In this document: positions 44,470 through 55,959 of the stretch, in pieces | Position numbering within the stretch: position 1 is the stretch's first letter | Layout: each line of letters begins with the position of its first letter | NCBI GenBank assembly: GCA_030765065.1 | Contig: CM060989.1 | Span: 55,504,001-55,568,000 of the forward strand | Length of the DNA: 64,000 nt | Reading direction: 5' to 3' | DNA from: Deroplatys truncata | Lineage: Eukaryota > Arthropoda > Insecta > Mantodea > Mantidae | The notes under the pieces: generated by a model | What the model saw: the letters and a program-made list of their open reading frames with translations, nothing else | Told to the model about the DNA's origin: nothing | The model's database searches: none | Made by a program: the position numbers and the translations under genes

Positions 44470-46049
44470 AAAAATGTATGACAAATTGTGTATTTTAACG
44501 CGATCTACATTTCTTGTGTAATAAAATTGTGTCTATCTCTTATGGTTTACCAGTTATGCAAAAGTCGTTCACAATTGATGCAGTAATTTGTATCATAAAT
44601 TACTTAAATGTAAAGAGTGATTATAGTATGAATATGCATTTTTGTGTGACATTAATTTCAGATATTTGTTTATTGTAATTATTGTTGAGAAGTAAGTTTT
44701 TAATGCCTTACTGAAACTGACAATAATAGCGTGCAATAATGCAGCGAGGGGGTGAGCTGTTTATCATTATTGGAAACGAGGAAGTTACGTAATGTTGGCG
44801 CGTTTTTCTTTTAGAATCTTCTGGAACATTTCCCTAGAGCATATGTATTCATAATTTTCATTGGATATAAAAATAGACGCTAATGTTGGCGCGTTTTATT
44901 AGCCAATTGCAGCTCAGTTATAATCTTTAGGCATATCTGGGTGAAGGAGTATAAAAGGTAGGTTAGAGGTAAAGACCCCGTCATTTCGTCGAAAATATTT
45001 GTAAGATACACGTAGCCTTCAGTCCAGCAGAAATATTTCACGTCGGCTATCGATTCGCAAGTTACGCGTATCAGAGTTATGAAAAATCTCAAGTATTGTA
45101 AAGTTAATGATACAAAAAGTTGAAGTACGTGAATTAAGAATGATCAGTAAATAAGTTATTATAACAGTTTCAGTTTGGCGAGTGTCAAGATCAATGTGTA
45201 AATTGTGATAGTGAATGTGTTCGACAATAAAAAGTGTAAAACAAATTCTTTCATCAGTGTTATCTTTGGATAAGAGACTCCCTTCCGTTTACACAACCTG
45301 TATAAAGAGAAGTGCTTGACCAAAAGATCATAGCTAGCCGGAGGACAGTGAACAAAAAAATTAAATAAAATAACAGTAGCATTCTTTCAAACGAACACTA
45401 ATACTACCGCAAATTGCTAACACCAGATGGAGCTACAAACCTAACAAAGAATCACGTCACAAAATGGCTTCACCATGTTGAGTAAACACATACACAAATA
45501 ACATTATAAATAATACTACTTCAAATTGGCTTCCCAAACGTGGGGCTCAATAAATAAATATAACAAATAAAACTACTTCAAATTGGCACCACAACGTGGG
45601 GCTACACAAAAATGTTAAATATAAATAACAAATACCGCCGAACAATGAAGAATACTTTTGGAGACATTCCCAGAAAATTCGAGATATACATTTCATTTGT
45701 CATGAAAATATCTTAAAACATGTGATATTTTAATCAAAATCGTTAGCCAGTTTTGAGAAAATTAAAATTTTCAAAAAATGTGCTATGTAAAGGGTAATCT
45801 GGGGTAGGGGAATTTTCTTGAAAACCTTCGTGTCTCATATCTGGAAGATACTGAACCTAAATACCAAGTTTGGTGTTTATCCGACTGTGCGTTTCCGAGT
45901 TATGCTGCCCCCCCACACACGTACGTTTACAAAAATCCTTTTTTTTATTCAGGGGGTCTCAAAACATATATTTTCGGTGAAATCTCGGTATCGAATTTTT
46001 GGGTGGAATACAATACTTCCCCCTACTTACTATACGTAGTAGAGAACGT
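44470..46049 (+). mobile_element. HLE repeat, 5'-truncated tandem copy, split by an LTR
   Basis: Joins the preceding copy at its terminal A-run and starts internally at TGTATGACAAATTGTG. At GTCGTTCACAAT it is interrupted by the LTR (44576-45642), then continues with CAATGAAGAATACTTTTGG to AGTAGAGAACGT. This is the second head-to-tail tandem in the window. Confidence 0.85.
44576..45642 (+). mobile_element. Solo-type LTR, copy 4, inside an HLE copy (fossil)
   Basis: Starts TGATGCAGTAATTTG and is flanked by CAAT duplications (44572-44575 and 45643-45646). It has the paired TTGGCGCG motifs near 44796 and 44886, a TATA box near 44950 and a GACAATAAAAAG signal near 45224. The 3' part repeats the ATTGGC..CC..AACGTGGGGC primer-binding-like word twice about 65 bp apart. 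No coding region is attached. Confidence 0.88.
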
Positions 46050-46989
46050 AATAAGGATTTGTATGCAGAAGAATTGTTCCAAAGAAAATACAACAAATTT
46101 TAAAAATACTACCCAGCAAACTCATTCATTACTAAGTTTTTTTACCCGCAGTACAGCTTAAAAAATCCGTCAACTTTGACGAAAAGTCCTCATATTGGCA
46201 ATTCTGCTCTAGAGAGACTATACGACGTGCTAACTGGCGCGTTATGCGGCAATAATCCGATCCTCCGTATTTTGAAATTCAGCTGGCGCCATAACTTAAA
46301 AACTTATCCAATAGATGTCACGCCAAGCTTCCTGAGGAGTTTTCCCGCCACAAAAAGATGTCAGAGGTATTCTTTTCAGAGCCGCCATAAACACGTGGTT
46401 ACCGAGTGACACAGGATACTGGCCAACATTAACATTTCCACGAACATACGTCCGGTAAAAATACATATGGAAACTAATTCAAGCACAGACTCAAAACTGT
46501 GAAGGGTATCCTCATATTCTCATGTTTAAAATAACACTGCCTCCAATACAATTTTTGTTATCTTTTCGTCTAAGCCAAAGATATCAGATTTTAATACGAT
46601 TTTACAGTTTTCGGGGATCTACAAAACGGAATTCTTCCAAAAGAAGGCCTTACTTATTGCAAATCCTCATTACTGTCCGTTTCCCTAGTGGAAAAAAACC
46701 TTACCTTTATCTCTTCCCAACAATCAAAAACTGGGGATAAACATTTTCGGCTGATGCCACCTTTACTATATTCTCCCCACTCCCTCTGGAGTGCTTCTTT
46801 AACTGATCGCAAAACAGAAAAACAATGGTGCTTTTTGAGAAATCAGCTTCCATTTCTTTTACTGGCCTCGTACCTAATTGAGGTCACATGCCAGTTAGAT
46901 TTATAACCACCTCTTCGACCACGGTTTTCTATTCGAGATACTATGAATGCAGCGTCCAGGAATTCTTAAGGCTGGAATAGATATTTCCA
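46050..46989. other. Unassigned region
   Basis: Several short open frames but no recognisable domain, and no repeat terminus identified. Confidence 0.4.
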
Positions 46990-47572
46990 ATTTTAATTCA
47001 ACACTATAATTACAATGAGAATGAATCTCATTCAAATAGTTGAACTAAGAATGGCAGTACTTTTCTGGAAAAGAATCACAAAACTTTCTAGCATATCTGG
47101 ATGGCGTACTCGAAAAGTGTAAACAAGAAACATCGAATATTTCGGAAACTCTAATATATGAGTAGTTGGGTATTTTGACGAGCTATAACGTCTTTTCTAT
47201 TGGGCATTTGTGTATTTCTTACGATTTCCCAGTTGTACAACATTAAATTCTATCAGTACGAAGAGTGTTTCACTATCAATTCAGAAATCAATTTATCACG
47301 CCTGTAACTCAAACATTATAAATGTAATCAAACTGTTAGCTATTTTTTGATGCTACTTTGGAGGCAATTTTCTTGAAAATCTTCGCGCACAATACGAATA
47401 ATGCACCTCAAGTAAAAACTCAATCTTTCATTTGAGTTATGCCTTCTCTCACAGGCAAGTTTTTGGGTTCGGGATCTTAAAACGTGCATTTCTAGTAAAC
47501 TCTCTATAGTGAATTTTTGGGCGGAATAAGATATCCCTGCCTACCATTGATAAGCGGTATAATAAAAATAGA
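46990..47572 (+). mobile_element. HLE-related copy, strongly diverged
   Basis: Recognisable mainly in its 3' half: CAATTTTCTTGAAAATCTTC, AGTTATGCCTTCTC, GTGAATTTTTGGGCGGAATA and a degenerate end GCGGTATAATAAAAATAG. The left boundary is uncertain. Confidence 0.5.
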
Positions 47573-47717
47573 AAGTATTGGGCCTATGTAATTTCTGAGC
47601 TACATTTTGGCTCTAATTTTAAATGTTTTCCAAAATTATCAAGAGTACCTATGTTATTAACAGCATCCAGTTTGTTAAACAAGCCCCTCACTATAGCAAT
47701 AAAACTTGCATATTTTT

Positions 47718-48520
47718 TACTTTCTGTACCACGTGCATAGTAGGCATTCCAAGAAACAATTCGAGATTTCACCGGAAAGACATGTTTTGGTGCCCCTGAA
47801 TAAAAAAGAAATCAAGAATTTTTTTTTAGTGTGAACAGGGTAATTAAACGAAACGTCGACTAAACACCAAACTTTGTATTTAAGTTCAGTATCTTCCACT
47901 GACACCAAGGCTTTCAAGAATATTCACCCCATACCCTACTACCCTTTACATGGAAGATTTCGAAATTTTATTTAGAAAAAATGTGTAAACGATTTTGATT
48001 AAAATAACATTACAGATATTTACATGACAAAACTTATATCTTGAATTTTCTGGAATAGCCTGTGAAGTCCTCTTCATCCGAATGGAATTTTGTATAATAC
48101 AATATTGTATAAGTGCTATACAGACAATACTACAGCAAAAATGTAGATCTCTTTAATACACACAAATTATTTCAAATAACTTTTTCGTGACATAAGTAAT
48201 TTCCGAGATATTCGTTATTAATGCTAAGAATTGTTCAATACTTCGTAATTCTTTTGAAGCCCAGTCAATATTCAGTTGTTTTTCTGGCGATTGCATGGAA
48301 ACGGTATGGAATTTTGGGCCAGCATATAGAATCCAGTTTACACATTCGACTATCGCTGTTTCCTTTGCATCTATAACGAAATGTGTAATTGCACTATTTC
48401 TGCAAAGGCATGTCTTATTAAAATGAAGCAGATAAAAAAATAAGCTTTCTAAGAATAGTTTATATGTCCATTTATAAAAGATAGCTAGTAGAGAAAGTCG
48501 TGTGAAAGTAATATTTTTAT
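47718..48520 (-). mobile_element. HLE subfamily 2 copy
   Basis: From ACTTTCTGTACCACGTGCAT to GTAGAGAAAGTCGTGTGAAA. Internal subfamily-2 markers (AGATCTCTTTAATACACACA, GCATTTATAACGAAATGTG-like) are readable in reverse. Confidence 0.7.
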
Positions 48521-50111
48521 TATTTAGGTTCACAATGTTTTAAGAATCATTTTAAGCTTAAATATTTCATTTTTATTCGCCAAGAGCAATTCTAATCCTT
48601 TTGAACCCACTGTAAAAGCCAAGGTCTTATTCGAGCTGCTTCTATTGCGTTAAGTGGAACACTTAATTCATTCGTCGATAAGTCATTGGAATTTCTGTTG
48701 AGGAAGACAAAGGAAGAGCATTATAGTCCAGTTACAATTTGCCGCAAACACCTGACCATTTGACATTCTTTTTACGAGAAGGAGCGCCATCTTTTTCCTA
48801 GTAATACAAGCCAAAACTTATTTTTCCACCACCAACCCTTGACAGCGCAACACGTGCCTAATACCCACAACCCTGCCTACTCCACCCCAAAATCTAGATT
48901 ACAACAAAACTGATTTCTGGCACTTTTAAAAATGAATGTTATTTAAGATTTCCCATAATTCATAAACAGAAAATAATCCACGTGCGAACTCTTAGCATTT
49001 ACAAGAACTGTTTAAAAGTGAACACAATATTTCGATAACCTACTTGACATTATCTGTTTGGCCAGCGAAGGGCAAAAAAGTGAAAGTTCCAAAACACCTG
49101 TTTCACATCGATACTAATACGTGGAGCATCGATTTATGAGCCTCTTTAATCCGTTCAACAAAAAGCTACCATCTTCATAACCTAATACACAATTGCATCT
49201 ACCAGGGCCCTGAAAGTGCTTAAGGACTAGCCACAGACGGTAATGAAAATGGGGCATTCATTGAAGTGCCAAAAGTTTGCTTCATAACGATGGAGAATTA
49301 AACCTTATTATAATAAACTGACTACCTGTAACACATACACAATAACTTAATTCCATTACTATATAACCACCATCGAATATATTCTATTTACTGAAGAAAC
49401 TTAACCAATATGAACTGATCACACGCTCGCATACATTCACCCACTGAATGAATAGAACTATAAAACCATTCAATGCTTATTAAGTTATTTCGTTACGAAA
49501 ACACAAGGCTATCACAATAACTACCGCTTCTTGGAACACCAAATATGACCGTAACTTTACTTACGTCATGAAAGTAAATCACAAGACAACACCGACACAG
49601 TCACAAAGCAACTGAATGCTTCGCCTGGGATTACGTTTTAGCTAGGCATGCGACCCCACAACACCAGCTTTCACATCTCCCCGCTAGATGGCCCCCAAGT
49701 CGAAGGAAAATCGATTGGGAGCAGAAGAGCAGGTTTGTCTCTTAGTTTCATAAATATGCAGTTTAACATTTATTACAAAGGGCTGTGAAACGTGATTATT
49801 TGACAGCGTCAAAGATCTGGCTCAGTACAGACGAAAAGTATCAGCAAAATGTGCTGGCCGCCTAGAAGTTTCGCGACGGCCGAAAGCAGAGGGAATGGTG
49901 GGAGTTGTAAAGTGGCCTGTACGCATGCTCCATCTGCCTGCCACACCCTCCCAGAAAGCTCCGCTTCGAAATCAACGTGCAATATTAGGCTTATTTATCT
50001 AAATCTGTTTACATCTTCTGCTAAACATGTGAATTTATGAAGATACCATTTTTGGACAGCATTTATGACTACCTTTAAAGAACGTTGTTTGTAAAACACT
50101 ACTAACACACA
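48521..50111. other. Unassigned region, mostly unique-looking
   Basis: At 1.6 kb this is one of the longest stretches without a recognised repeat. Parts near 49600-49960 are GC-richer. The 63-residue frame at 49849-50040 has no recognisable domain. Confidence 0.4.
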
Positions 50112-50765
50112 CTTTGTGATTAGGTAGAGGAAGTTAATGTATTGCACCAAAAAATCCTATATCGAGATTTCACCGGAAATGTCCGTTTTCAGGCTCCTTG
50201 AATAAAAAATAATTGAAAAAGGTTCCGGTGTGTGAACAGCATAACTCAAAAATCAAAAGTGGCATAAATACCAAACTTGGTATATTAGTTTAGCATATTC
50301 TAAGGGTGCGACACAAACATTTTCAAGCAAATCACCTCAACATAAGCTACCCTTTTCATAGAACATTTTTCGGTATTTATTTTCACAAAAATTGCTCTCA
50401 AAGATTTTTTTTATTAAAATGCCACGCATTACAAGTAAAATAAAATGTTTATCTTTAAGTTTTTGGGAAAAGCCTGTGAAGTCCTCTTCTTTCGGAATGA
50501 CTTTTGTATGTCTTGTAAACTCACAATTAATTTCAAATAATTCTTGTGGCATCAATCACTTCCAAAATATTCATTACTATTTGTTTGAATTTGTCAATGC
50601 TTTATTAATTTCTTTTAAAGTGCTGACGTTATTCATTTTTTTCTCGCTATGGAAAGAGCAATTTCAAGGCCCGCTTTTAAATATCCAACTATCGATTCCA
50701 TTTTCTCTATCTGCTTCAAAAAACGTGTAATGAAATTATTTCTGCAAATGTTTATCTCGATTAAC
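50112..50765 (-). mobile_element. HLE subfamily 2, diverged copy
   Basis: Complement of a 3' end (GTGATTAGGTAGAGGAAGTT, ATCGAGATTTCACCGGAAAT) through CATAACTCAAAAATC and on to TGCAAATGTTTATCTCGATT. It is followed immediately by a plus-strand copy, giving a back-to-back pair. Confidence 0.6.
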
Positions 50766-51197
50766 GAATCGGATAAGTTACATTCACATACGACTTTCTC
50801 TAGGTTTATTAGTGGATACACAAATTATTCTTACGAAAGTTTATTTCTCTACTTCATTTTAATCCAGATAAAGCTTTGCAGAAATAACTATATTCCACAT
50901 TTCGTTGGGCTAAAAAAATAATAAATAAATAAAAAAAACCGGCGATAGTCAAATGTTTTGGAACTGGACGCTATATACTAGCCTTAAGGTTCCTTACTCC
51001 TCCCATGGCATCGCGAGTAACAACTGAAAATTTACAAAACTTTAAAAGAATGAAAGCAGTGAACAAATGGACCATTAATAAAGGATATCTCGGAAATAGC
51101 TTGTGCCACATATAAAATTCCTTCCGGTGAAGAGGACTTCACAGGCTATTCCCAAAACATTAAGCTATAACATTTTATCTGTCATGTAAATATAATT

Positions 51198-51735
51198 CAT
51201 GCTCGACCATGCCAAAATGTAGTATTTATACGACTGGTAGCAGTACTTTAATGGGCCTCATTAAAGTATTGGTTTTCGACCAATCAGAAGTGGCCACGTA
51301 ACATTGTGAAAACGCAAGTATCGATTATTCTCGTTTCGATCGACAACGCTACTAGCGCGAGTTTAGAAAAAAGTCAAAATGTCTGACACTAGTAACAGCG
51401 ACATTCAACTTTCACCCCAGAAATTACGACAAAAGCCAAGAAAGATGTACGAGAAATTCTACTCGCAATTCATGGATTGGAGATTATCAAAAGGTATAAA
51501 TTCATTCTCAGAAAATGTCAAGGTCATTGTATTCTAACCATATATAAAGGAAGAACGATTGTAACACGTCACTCAAACCAGAAACGAATACTTATGAAAC
51601 TTTTAATTTAGATACATGGTCGAGCATAAACAGTCGTATGAAACTTGACTATAATGGTGATTAAACGCTCGTATGATAATTATTAACCTCGCTCGGTCAA
51701 TAATATTACTCGCGTTTTAATTAATATCATAATAG
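51198..51735 (+). mobile_element. Crypton-like non-autonomous element
   Basis: Contains a 13-bp perfect inverted repeat, ATGCTCGACCATG (51199-51211) and its complement (51615-51627). A palindrome TACTTTAATG-GGCCT-CATTAAAGTA lies at 51244-51268. A short reading frame follows. The right part has alternating palindromic words (CGCTCGTATGATAATTATTA, CCTCGCTCGGTCAATAATAT). The class is inferred from the protein only; exact ends are set by where the host HLE resumes. Confidence 0.5.
51379..51537 (+). pseudogene. Crypton-like N-terminal fragment (52 aa)
   Basis: MSDTSNSDIQLSPQKLRQKP, then RKMYEKFYSQFMDWRLSKGI and NSFSENV, ending in a stop. An acidic start followed by a 'YEKxYxxFxxWxxxKxxxxFSEN' helix resembles the core-binding region of insect Crypton-type tyrosine recombinases. 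The catalytic domain is absent. I base the match on memory of the pattern, so the call is tentative. Confidence 0.45.
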
Positions 51736-51812
51736 TCTCGTTGCATAATATACTATTCTACGTGGAATGTAAACCTTCTTTACCTACTATGTACGTGGCA
51801 GAGAAAATAATT

Positions 51813-51905
51813 AGCTTTCGCAACAATATTTATAGAAGCTACATAGAAACAAATGAGCGTGGTAGGAAAAGTCGTGTGAATTTAACAAATCACATTTTTT
51901 CACAA
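51813..51905 (-). mobile_element. HLE subfamily 2, 5'-end fragment
   Basis: Complement of a subfamily-2 start: GTGGTAGGAAAAGTCGTGTG then TTAACAAATCACA. About 90 bases. Confidence 0.5.
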
Positions 51906-52498
51906 TCTAAGGCTGGAAAACTGTATGAGGATCTAAAGAATTCAGTGCCGCGGTTTGGACTGTATAGCTAAGCCGCGAACATGTGCTATGCCGGTGGGTG
52001 AAAAGCTGAAAGTGACCTTATTCGCAGTTAGTGTCACTCTCGTATGACTCATGCCTTTATCTGGCATGAAACCGGTCGATTCACCTGCCAGCTCCGTCTG
52101 TTCTTACTGCAGTTTGTAACTGCTGCCGAGTTCGAAACCCGCTCACGGATTTCAATAAAACTGCCCAGTGAGGTTTGGTATGTAAACCAGACAAGAATGG
52201 CGACAGTGTTTTCTGCAGATCCTCGTTCGACAAAGTCCAGCGCTTTTATCGTTTAAAGGTTCAGAAGGTCAATCTGTAATTCATCATTCACGGTCGTTTT
52301 GCCGCGGGAAACTCTTTGGAAGGGATGCGTACTTTTGACCCTTAATAAATCCTGCAACTCAAGTTTATCATGGCTATTTATTAGATAATGTATTTGAAAT
52401 ACCTAGCTTATAAATATGTCAAAACAAGAAATTGCCTAAGCTTAATCCTGTCACTGTTTCACATTTCGCACACCCAGCGAACGCGTGTGTGCTGAATC
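51906..52498. other. Unassigned region
   Basis: GAGTTCGAAACCCGC near 52129 looks like a tRNA box B, but no box A lies at the right distance. Nothing else recognised. Confidence 0.4.
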
Positions 52499-52745
52499 GT
52501 TCTCCGTGGCGCAGTGGTTACCACGCTAGCCTCTAGTTCCCGAGGTCGCGCTTTCAAACCCGGCGAAGGGCGATGGATTTCTTCGGACCTAAAAATCCTT
52601 AGCATGGATTCCTTCGGAAGGGAAGTAAAGCCGGTGGGCCCGTGTCGTACATTTACAGCACGTAAAAGAACCTCAAGCCTGATAAAGAGACCTCTGAGCA
52701 AAATTACTGGTCTTTCACGCCCAATTAGAATGGGACACTAAAGAC
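52499..52745 (+). mobile_element. tRNA-derived SINE (family S4)
   Basis: Box A-like GTGGCGCAGTGGTTACC at 52506 and box B-like CGCTTTCAAACCCGGCG at 52549 form a tRNA-like head. The body contains GGTGGGCCCGTGTCGTACAT and AGCACGTAAAAGAACCTC, a core segment also seen in other arthropod SINEs. At about 245 bp it appears near complete. Family S4 occurs once in this window. Confidence 0.8.
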
Positions 52746-52759
52746 CACAGTAGTTAAAG

Positions 52760-52895
52760 AGCGTTCATAAATAAAACTCAACTTCGATTAAAATGAAGTA
52801 GACACAAATAAGCTTTCGTTAAGAGTAATTTGTATACCAATTAAGAAACGATAGAGGTTAGAGAAAGTCAGCGAATGTAACAAGATTTTTTTGGG
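52760..52895 (-). mobile_element. HLE subfamily 2, 5'-end fragment
   Basis: Complement of the subfamily start: GATTAAAATGAAGTAGACAC, ACGATAGAGGTTAGAGAAAG and GTAACAAGA. It lies tail to tail with the next fragment. Confidence 0.6.
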
Positions 52896-52899
52896 GGGT

Positions 52900-53302
52900 A
52901 TATTACGTTTTTGTTTATCTCTTATGGTTTACCAGTTATAAAAATTGCTTTTGGGGACTTCACAGGATATTCCCAGAAAATCCGAGCTATACATTTTATA
53001 TCTTAGGTATTTTCATAAAAATCATTAGCACCATTTTTGAGAAAATCTAATATTTCGAAAAATGTTCCATGTAAAGGGTAGTTTTGGGTGGGGGATTTTT
53101 CTTGAAAAGCTGCGTGTCGCATCTTTGAAAGTTGCTAAATCTAAATACTACGTTTTGTATTTATTCGATATTCTCTCTCACGGGCCTACCCCCTCCTAAA
53201 GGGGCCTCAAAACATGTAATTCCTGTGAAGTCTCGACATCGAATTTTTTGTGGAATATTCTTCCTCTTACCTTCTATAGGTAGGTGGTAGAGAAAGTAAA
53301 AA
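52900..53302 (+). mobile_element. HLE-related 3' half
   Basis: Starts internally at GTTTATCTCTTATGGTTTAC and runs to GTGGTAGAGAAAGT. The CA site is replaced by CTCTCTCACGGGCC. Confidence 0.72.
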
Positions 53303-54121
53303 TGGAAGGGAGCCAAATAATGCTTAGTTCTTTTTGCACCTGGCGATCGGAGTGCTTGCTTAAGAAAACTTGCTTTTTTGTTCTTTGCAAGCACAGTTAG
53401 TTCAGATAGATTATAACCTGAGCTTGACGAAAGTCTAGCATGCAGCATCCTGGCCAACAGCCCTTCAGTGCACAGATGGTTGGTCCTGTCATCAAGGTAC
53501 CATCTATTTCGGGACGAAAAGTGATGAAGGATGGAAACACGAACAGGGATGCAACTTCCGGTTGGAGCCTTTCATTCTCAGCAGGGCAGCTTCAGGGGAA
53601 ATTTTAGCACAACTCACGTACGAGTAAAAATTTCATTTTTGTATCAAATTAAGGCTTAAGACTTTGCGGCATAAACAAGCATATTTTTTATTTTAAATTT
53701 AAAAGAAATTGCCAAATAACCCGCATTTGGACGAAAGATTCTCGCATCCCCCGAATTTCCTGTTTCTCCATTTCAACTCAATTCTCATTTCACTTCATTG
53801 GCCTCTTACAGGGTTGGAAATGTCTGCGATGGTGTTTCGGTGCAGCGTGGCAGGGGAAAGGAATGCTCTTTGTGACTCTCTCCGCCCCTCAGCTGCCGCG
53901 GGTATAGCTAGCGCAAAACTTTTGGAATCTTAACCTGACTGCCACCCCAGCTGCCGAGCCTAGGAATGATTCATCTTTAGCTTAATCAACGAAATCGATA
54001 TAATACCTTTGTTTACTCAGTGTGCGTAACACAGTTTGCATAGTAAGTGTTCCGCATCTGGTTGTAATTTCAAACAGAGCAGTACCTAAATAGTGTTCAT
54101 TTTATATTTATATTTATAACC
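53303..54121. other. Unassigned region, possibly IS630 5' leader
   Basis: Nothing recognised with confidence. The last about 150 bases before 54122 may be the 5' leader of the transposase there. Confidence 0.4.
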
Positions 54122-54900
54122 ATGGCTTCTACGTTCTCAAAGTTAAGTGGTAAAGTATTACATAGTCAAAGCAGGGAAATAATTGCAAATGTCGACTTCA
54201 TGAAGAAGCAGAGATGAAGAAAGAAAATATATGTTCACCCGAGTTCCGCAAAAGCCTTAAGAGAGTGAAAGAAAGAGTAGCCAAAGCAACTGGTGTTTCA
54301 CTGAGTTCCGTTTCCAGAGTACTCAAATATAAGAAAAAACATATGGATGAAGGAGTACCATTTTACACACTTGGGAAGGTTCCTAAACGTATTACAGAAA
54401 TAGAGATTTCGACAAATGCGTCATCGGCGCACCATTCACAATTTCTATGTGGAAGAAAAAAACTGTGCCAACAATGTTTAGGGTTCAAGTGGAAGAAAAC
54501 GAAATCAAATAGAAGAGTTCTAATAGAAAAATACACATACGATTTCAGCTGGAAGAGTACCTTACTGAGTACCTGTTATGAAGATGAGTCATACATACAC
54601 AGCAGTCATACAACATCTAAAGGTTGGAGTAACGATAACGAATTAGGTTTGCAGGCACCTGTTTTCAAAGGGCAAAGGCTTATTACGGTTCATACTGTTG
54701 AAAAGATCGGCTTCGTTCCAAATGTCCTCATTTACAAGTCGCAACAAAAAACGGGAGATTTTCATCAAGAAATGAATGCAGAAAATTACATGGAGTGAAT
54801 CAACACCATGTTTATACCTAATACGCCTGCTGGGTCCGTTTTGGTTCTCGACAATCCTTCTTACCATTAACACTTAAACTGACAAACCACCTACCTACCT
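54122..54900 (+). pseudogene. IS630/Tc1-mariner-type DDE transposase pseudogene
   Basis: ATG at 54122 gives MASTFSKLSGKVLHSQSREI then IANVDFMKKQ. After a frame change come RVKERVAKATGVSLSSVSRV (helix-turn-helix), VHNFYVEEKN-like sequence, GFKWKKTKSNRRVLIEKY, and EDESYIHSSHTTSKGW, whose DES carries the first catalytic Asp. KGQRLITVHTVEKIGFVPNV, KTGDFHQEMNAENYME and SVLVLDNPSYH follow; the Asp in LDN is the second catalytic residue. The third acidic residue and the C-terminus are missing. The family is common in insects; I do not assign a named subgroup. Ends of the element were not identified. Confidence 0.8.
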
Positions 54901-55639
54901 AATGATTGACAGGTTTTTATATTAAGCGCTTTTTACAGTTGTGGATTTAAATACACTGTATATAACTATAAGTTTATGAGGGCAGCGCAGTGCAGTGCAT
55001 AACCGGTGTGCGGATATTTGACATTGACTGTCCCACGCACTCCTGCAGCATGCAGACGACCGGTCACCTGCTGATCTGGTAAGTAACTCGCTTCATAGTT
55101 GTCATTAAGATTTTCATATGTCTAGAACTGTTGCGCCAATTATATCCGAACCCCCTTGACGGTGTTGGACCCCCTCTGTGAGAATTGAATTCCCGGTATG
55201 CCTGACCGTCTACAGGGGAGTCTCTATCTGGAAACTTAGGGACCCTGCTATTCCTGTACCTTTACTCCTGGTTCCGGCCGCCCGGTGTCTTCTCTCGCCT
55301 CATCCTTCCTCCCGGGGACGCCCTCTAGTGGGAGTCACAACATCCCCTATGTGGACCAGTGCCCAGTCCCCTCCGTAACCAATCCAACCCAACCCAATTG
55401 CCAAATAAAACTCCCCAAACGTTTTTATAGTCGGTACAGAGGTTACTAAAGTGCAACTATGATATTTTTCCACCATTATCGAACAAGTCACTAGAATCTG
55501 GTGATATGCGGGTTGTTAGGTTCTATTTATAACCGACAATTCTTCCGCAAACACGCACGTGTTACATGTATTGGGAAGGTTAGTTATATCTCATCTGTTA
55601 CGTTGGCGCCCTCTTTTTATATTCGCAGGTGTTCAAACT
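54901..55639. other. Unassigned GC-richer segment
   Basis: The stretch 55150-55400 is clearly richer in C and G (CCGGCCGCCCGGTGTC, CCTCCCGGGGACGCC) and ends in CCAATCCAACCCAACCCAA then AATAAA. That could be the 3' end of an unidentified retroposon. No coding sequence recognised. Confidence 0.4.
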
Positions 55640-55957
55640 TTGCATGCCGAAAATTTAGTCATTAACTGACCAAGTGACTTTAGTCAAAAAACTAAACAAC
55701 ATTTGTATAAAACACTTTGCAATTGTTTGTACACCAACGTAAATAATGAAAATTCTGAATGGCTGTGTACGAAGAGCGCAATGAATGGCTGGACCCACAT
55801 TGGGCTGGACCATCCAAGGGGGTGGGTCAAGTTACGTTTCGTAATTAGGAACCAACCTTTTTTATTTTGTTTCCTTATTCCTCATCGCAAAATAAGCAGC
55901 TGTTTATAAATCATTTTCTAATGTAACAACTTAGAAAATGTAGGTTCCCATTAAAAA
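55640..55957 (-). mobile_element. Fragment of the 7743-8698 MITE family
   Basis: Matches the complement of 8256-8530: GTACACCAACGTAAATAATG, AATGGCTGTGTACGAAGA, GGAACCAACCTTTTT, AAGCAGCTGTTTATAAA and GTAGGTTCCCA. It lacks the terminal repeats. An HLE copy begins right at its end. Confidence 0.7.
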
Positions 55958-55959
55958 AA

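Larger units (their letters stand above)
50768..51812 (+). mobile_element. HLE subfamily 2 copy with a Crypton-like insert
   Basis: The 5' part (ACATTCACATACGACTTTCT through CTATTCCCAAAACATTAAG) runs to about 51197. The 3' end reappears at about 51740 (TACGTGGAATGTAAACC ... TACGTGGCAGAGAAAATAA). The intervening 540 bp is the insert described next. Confidence 0.6.

Noticed and set aside
49849-50040. GC-richer frame as an exon
   Set aside because: No splice context or recognisable protein sequence.
54214-54798. 194-residue frame as an intact host protein
   Set aside because: It is a segment of an IS630-type transposase that lacks its N-terminal frame and the C-terminal catalytic residue.
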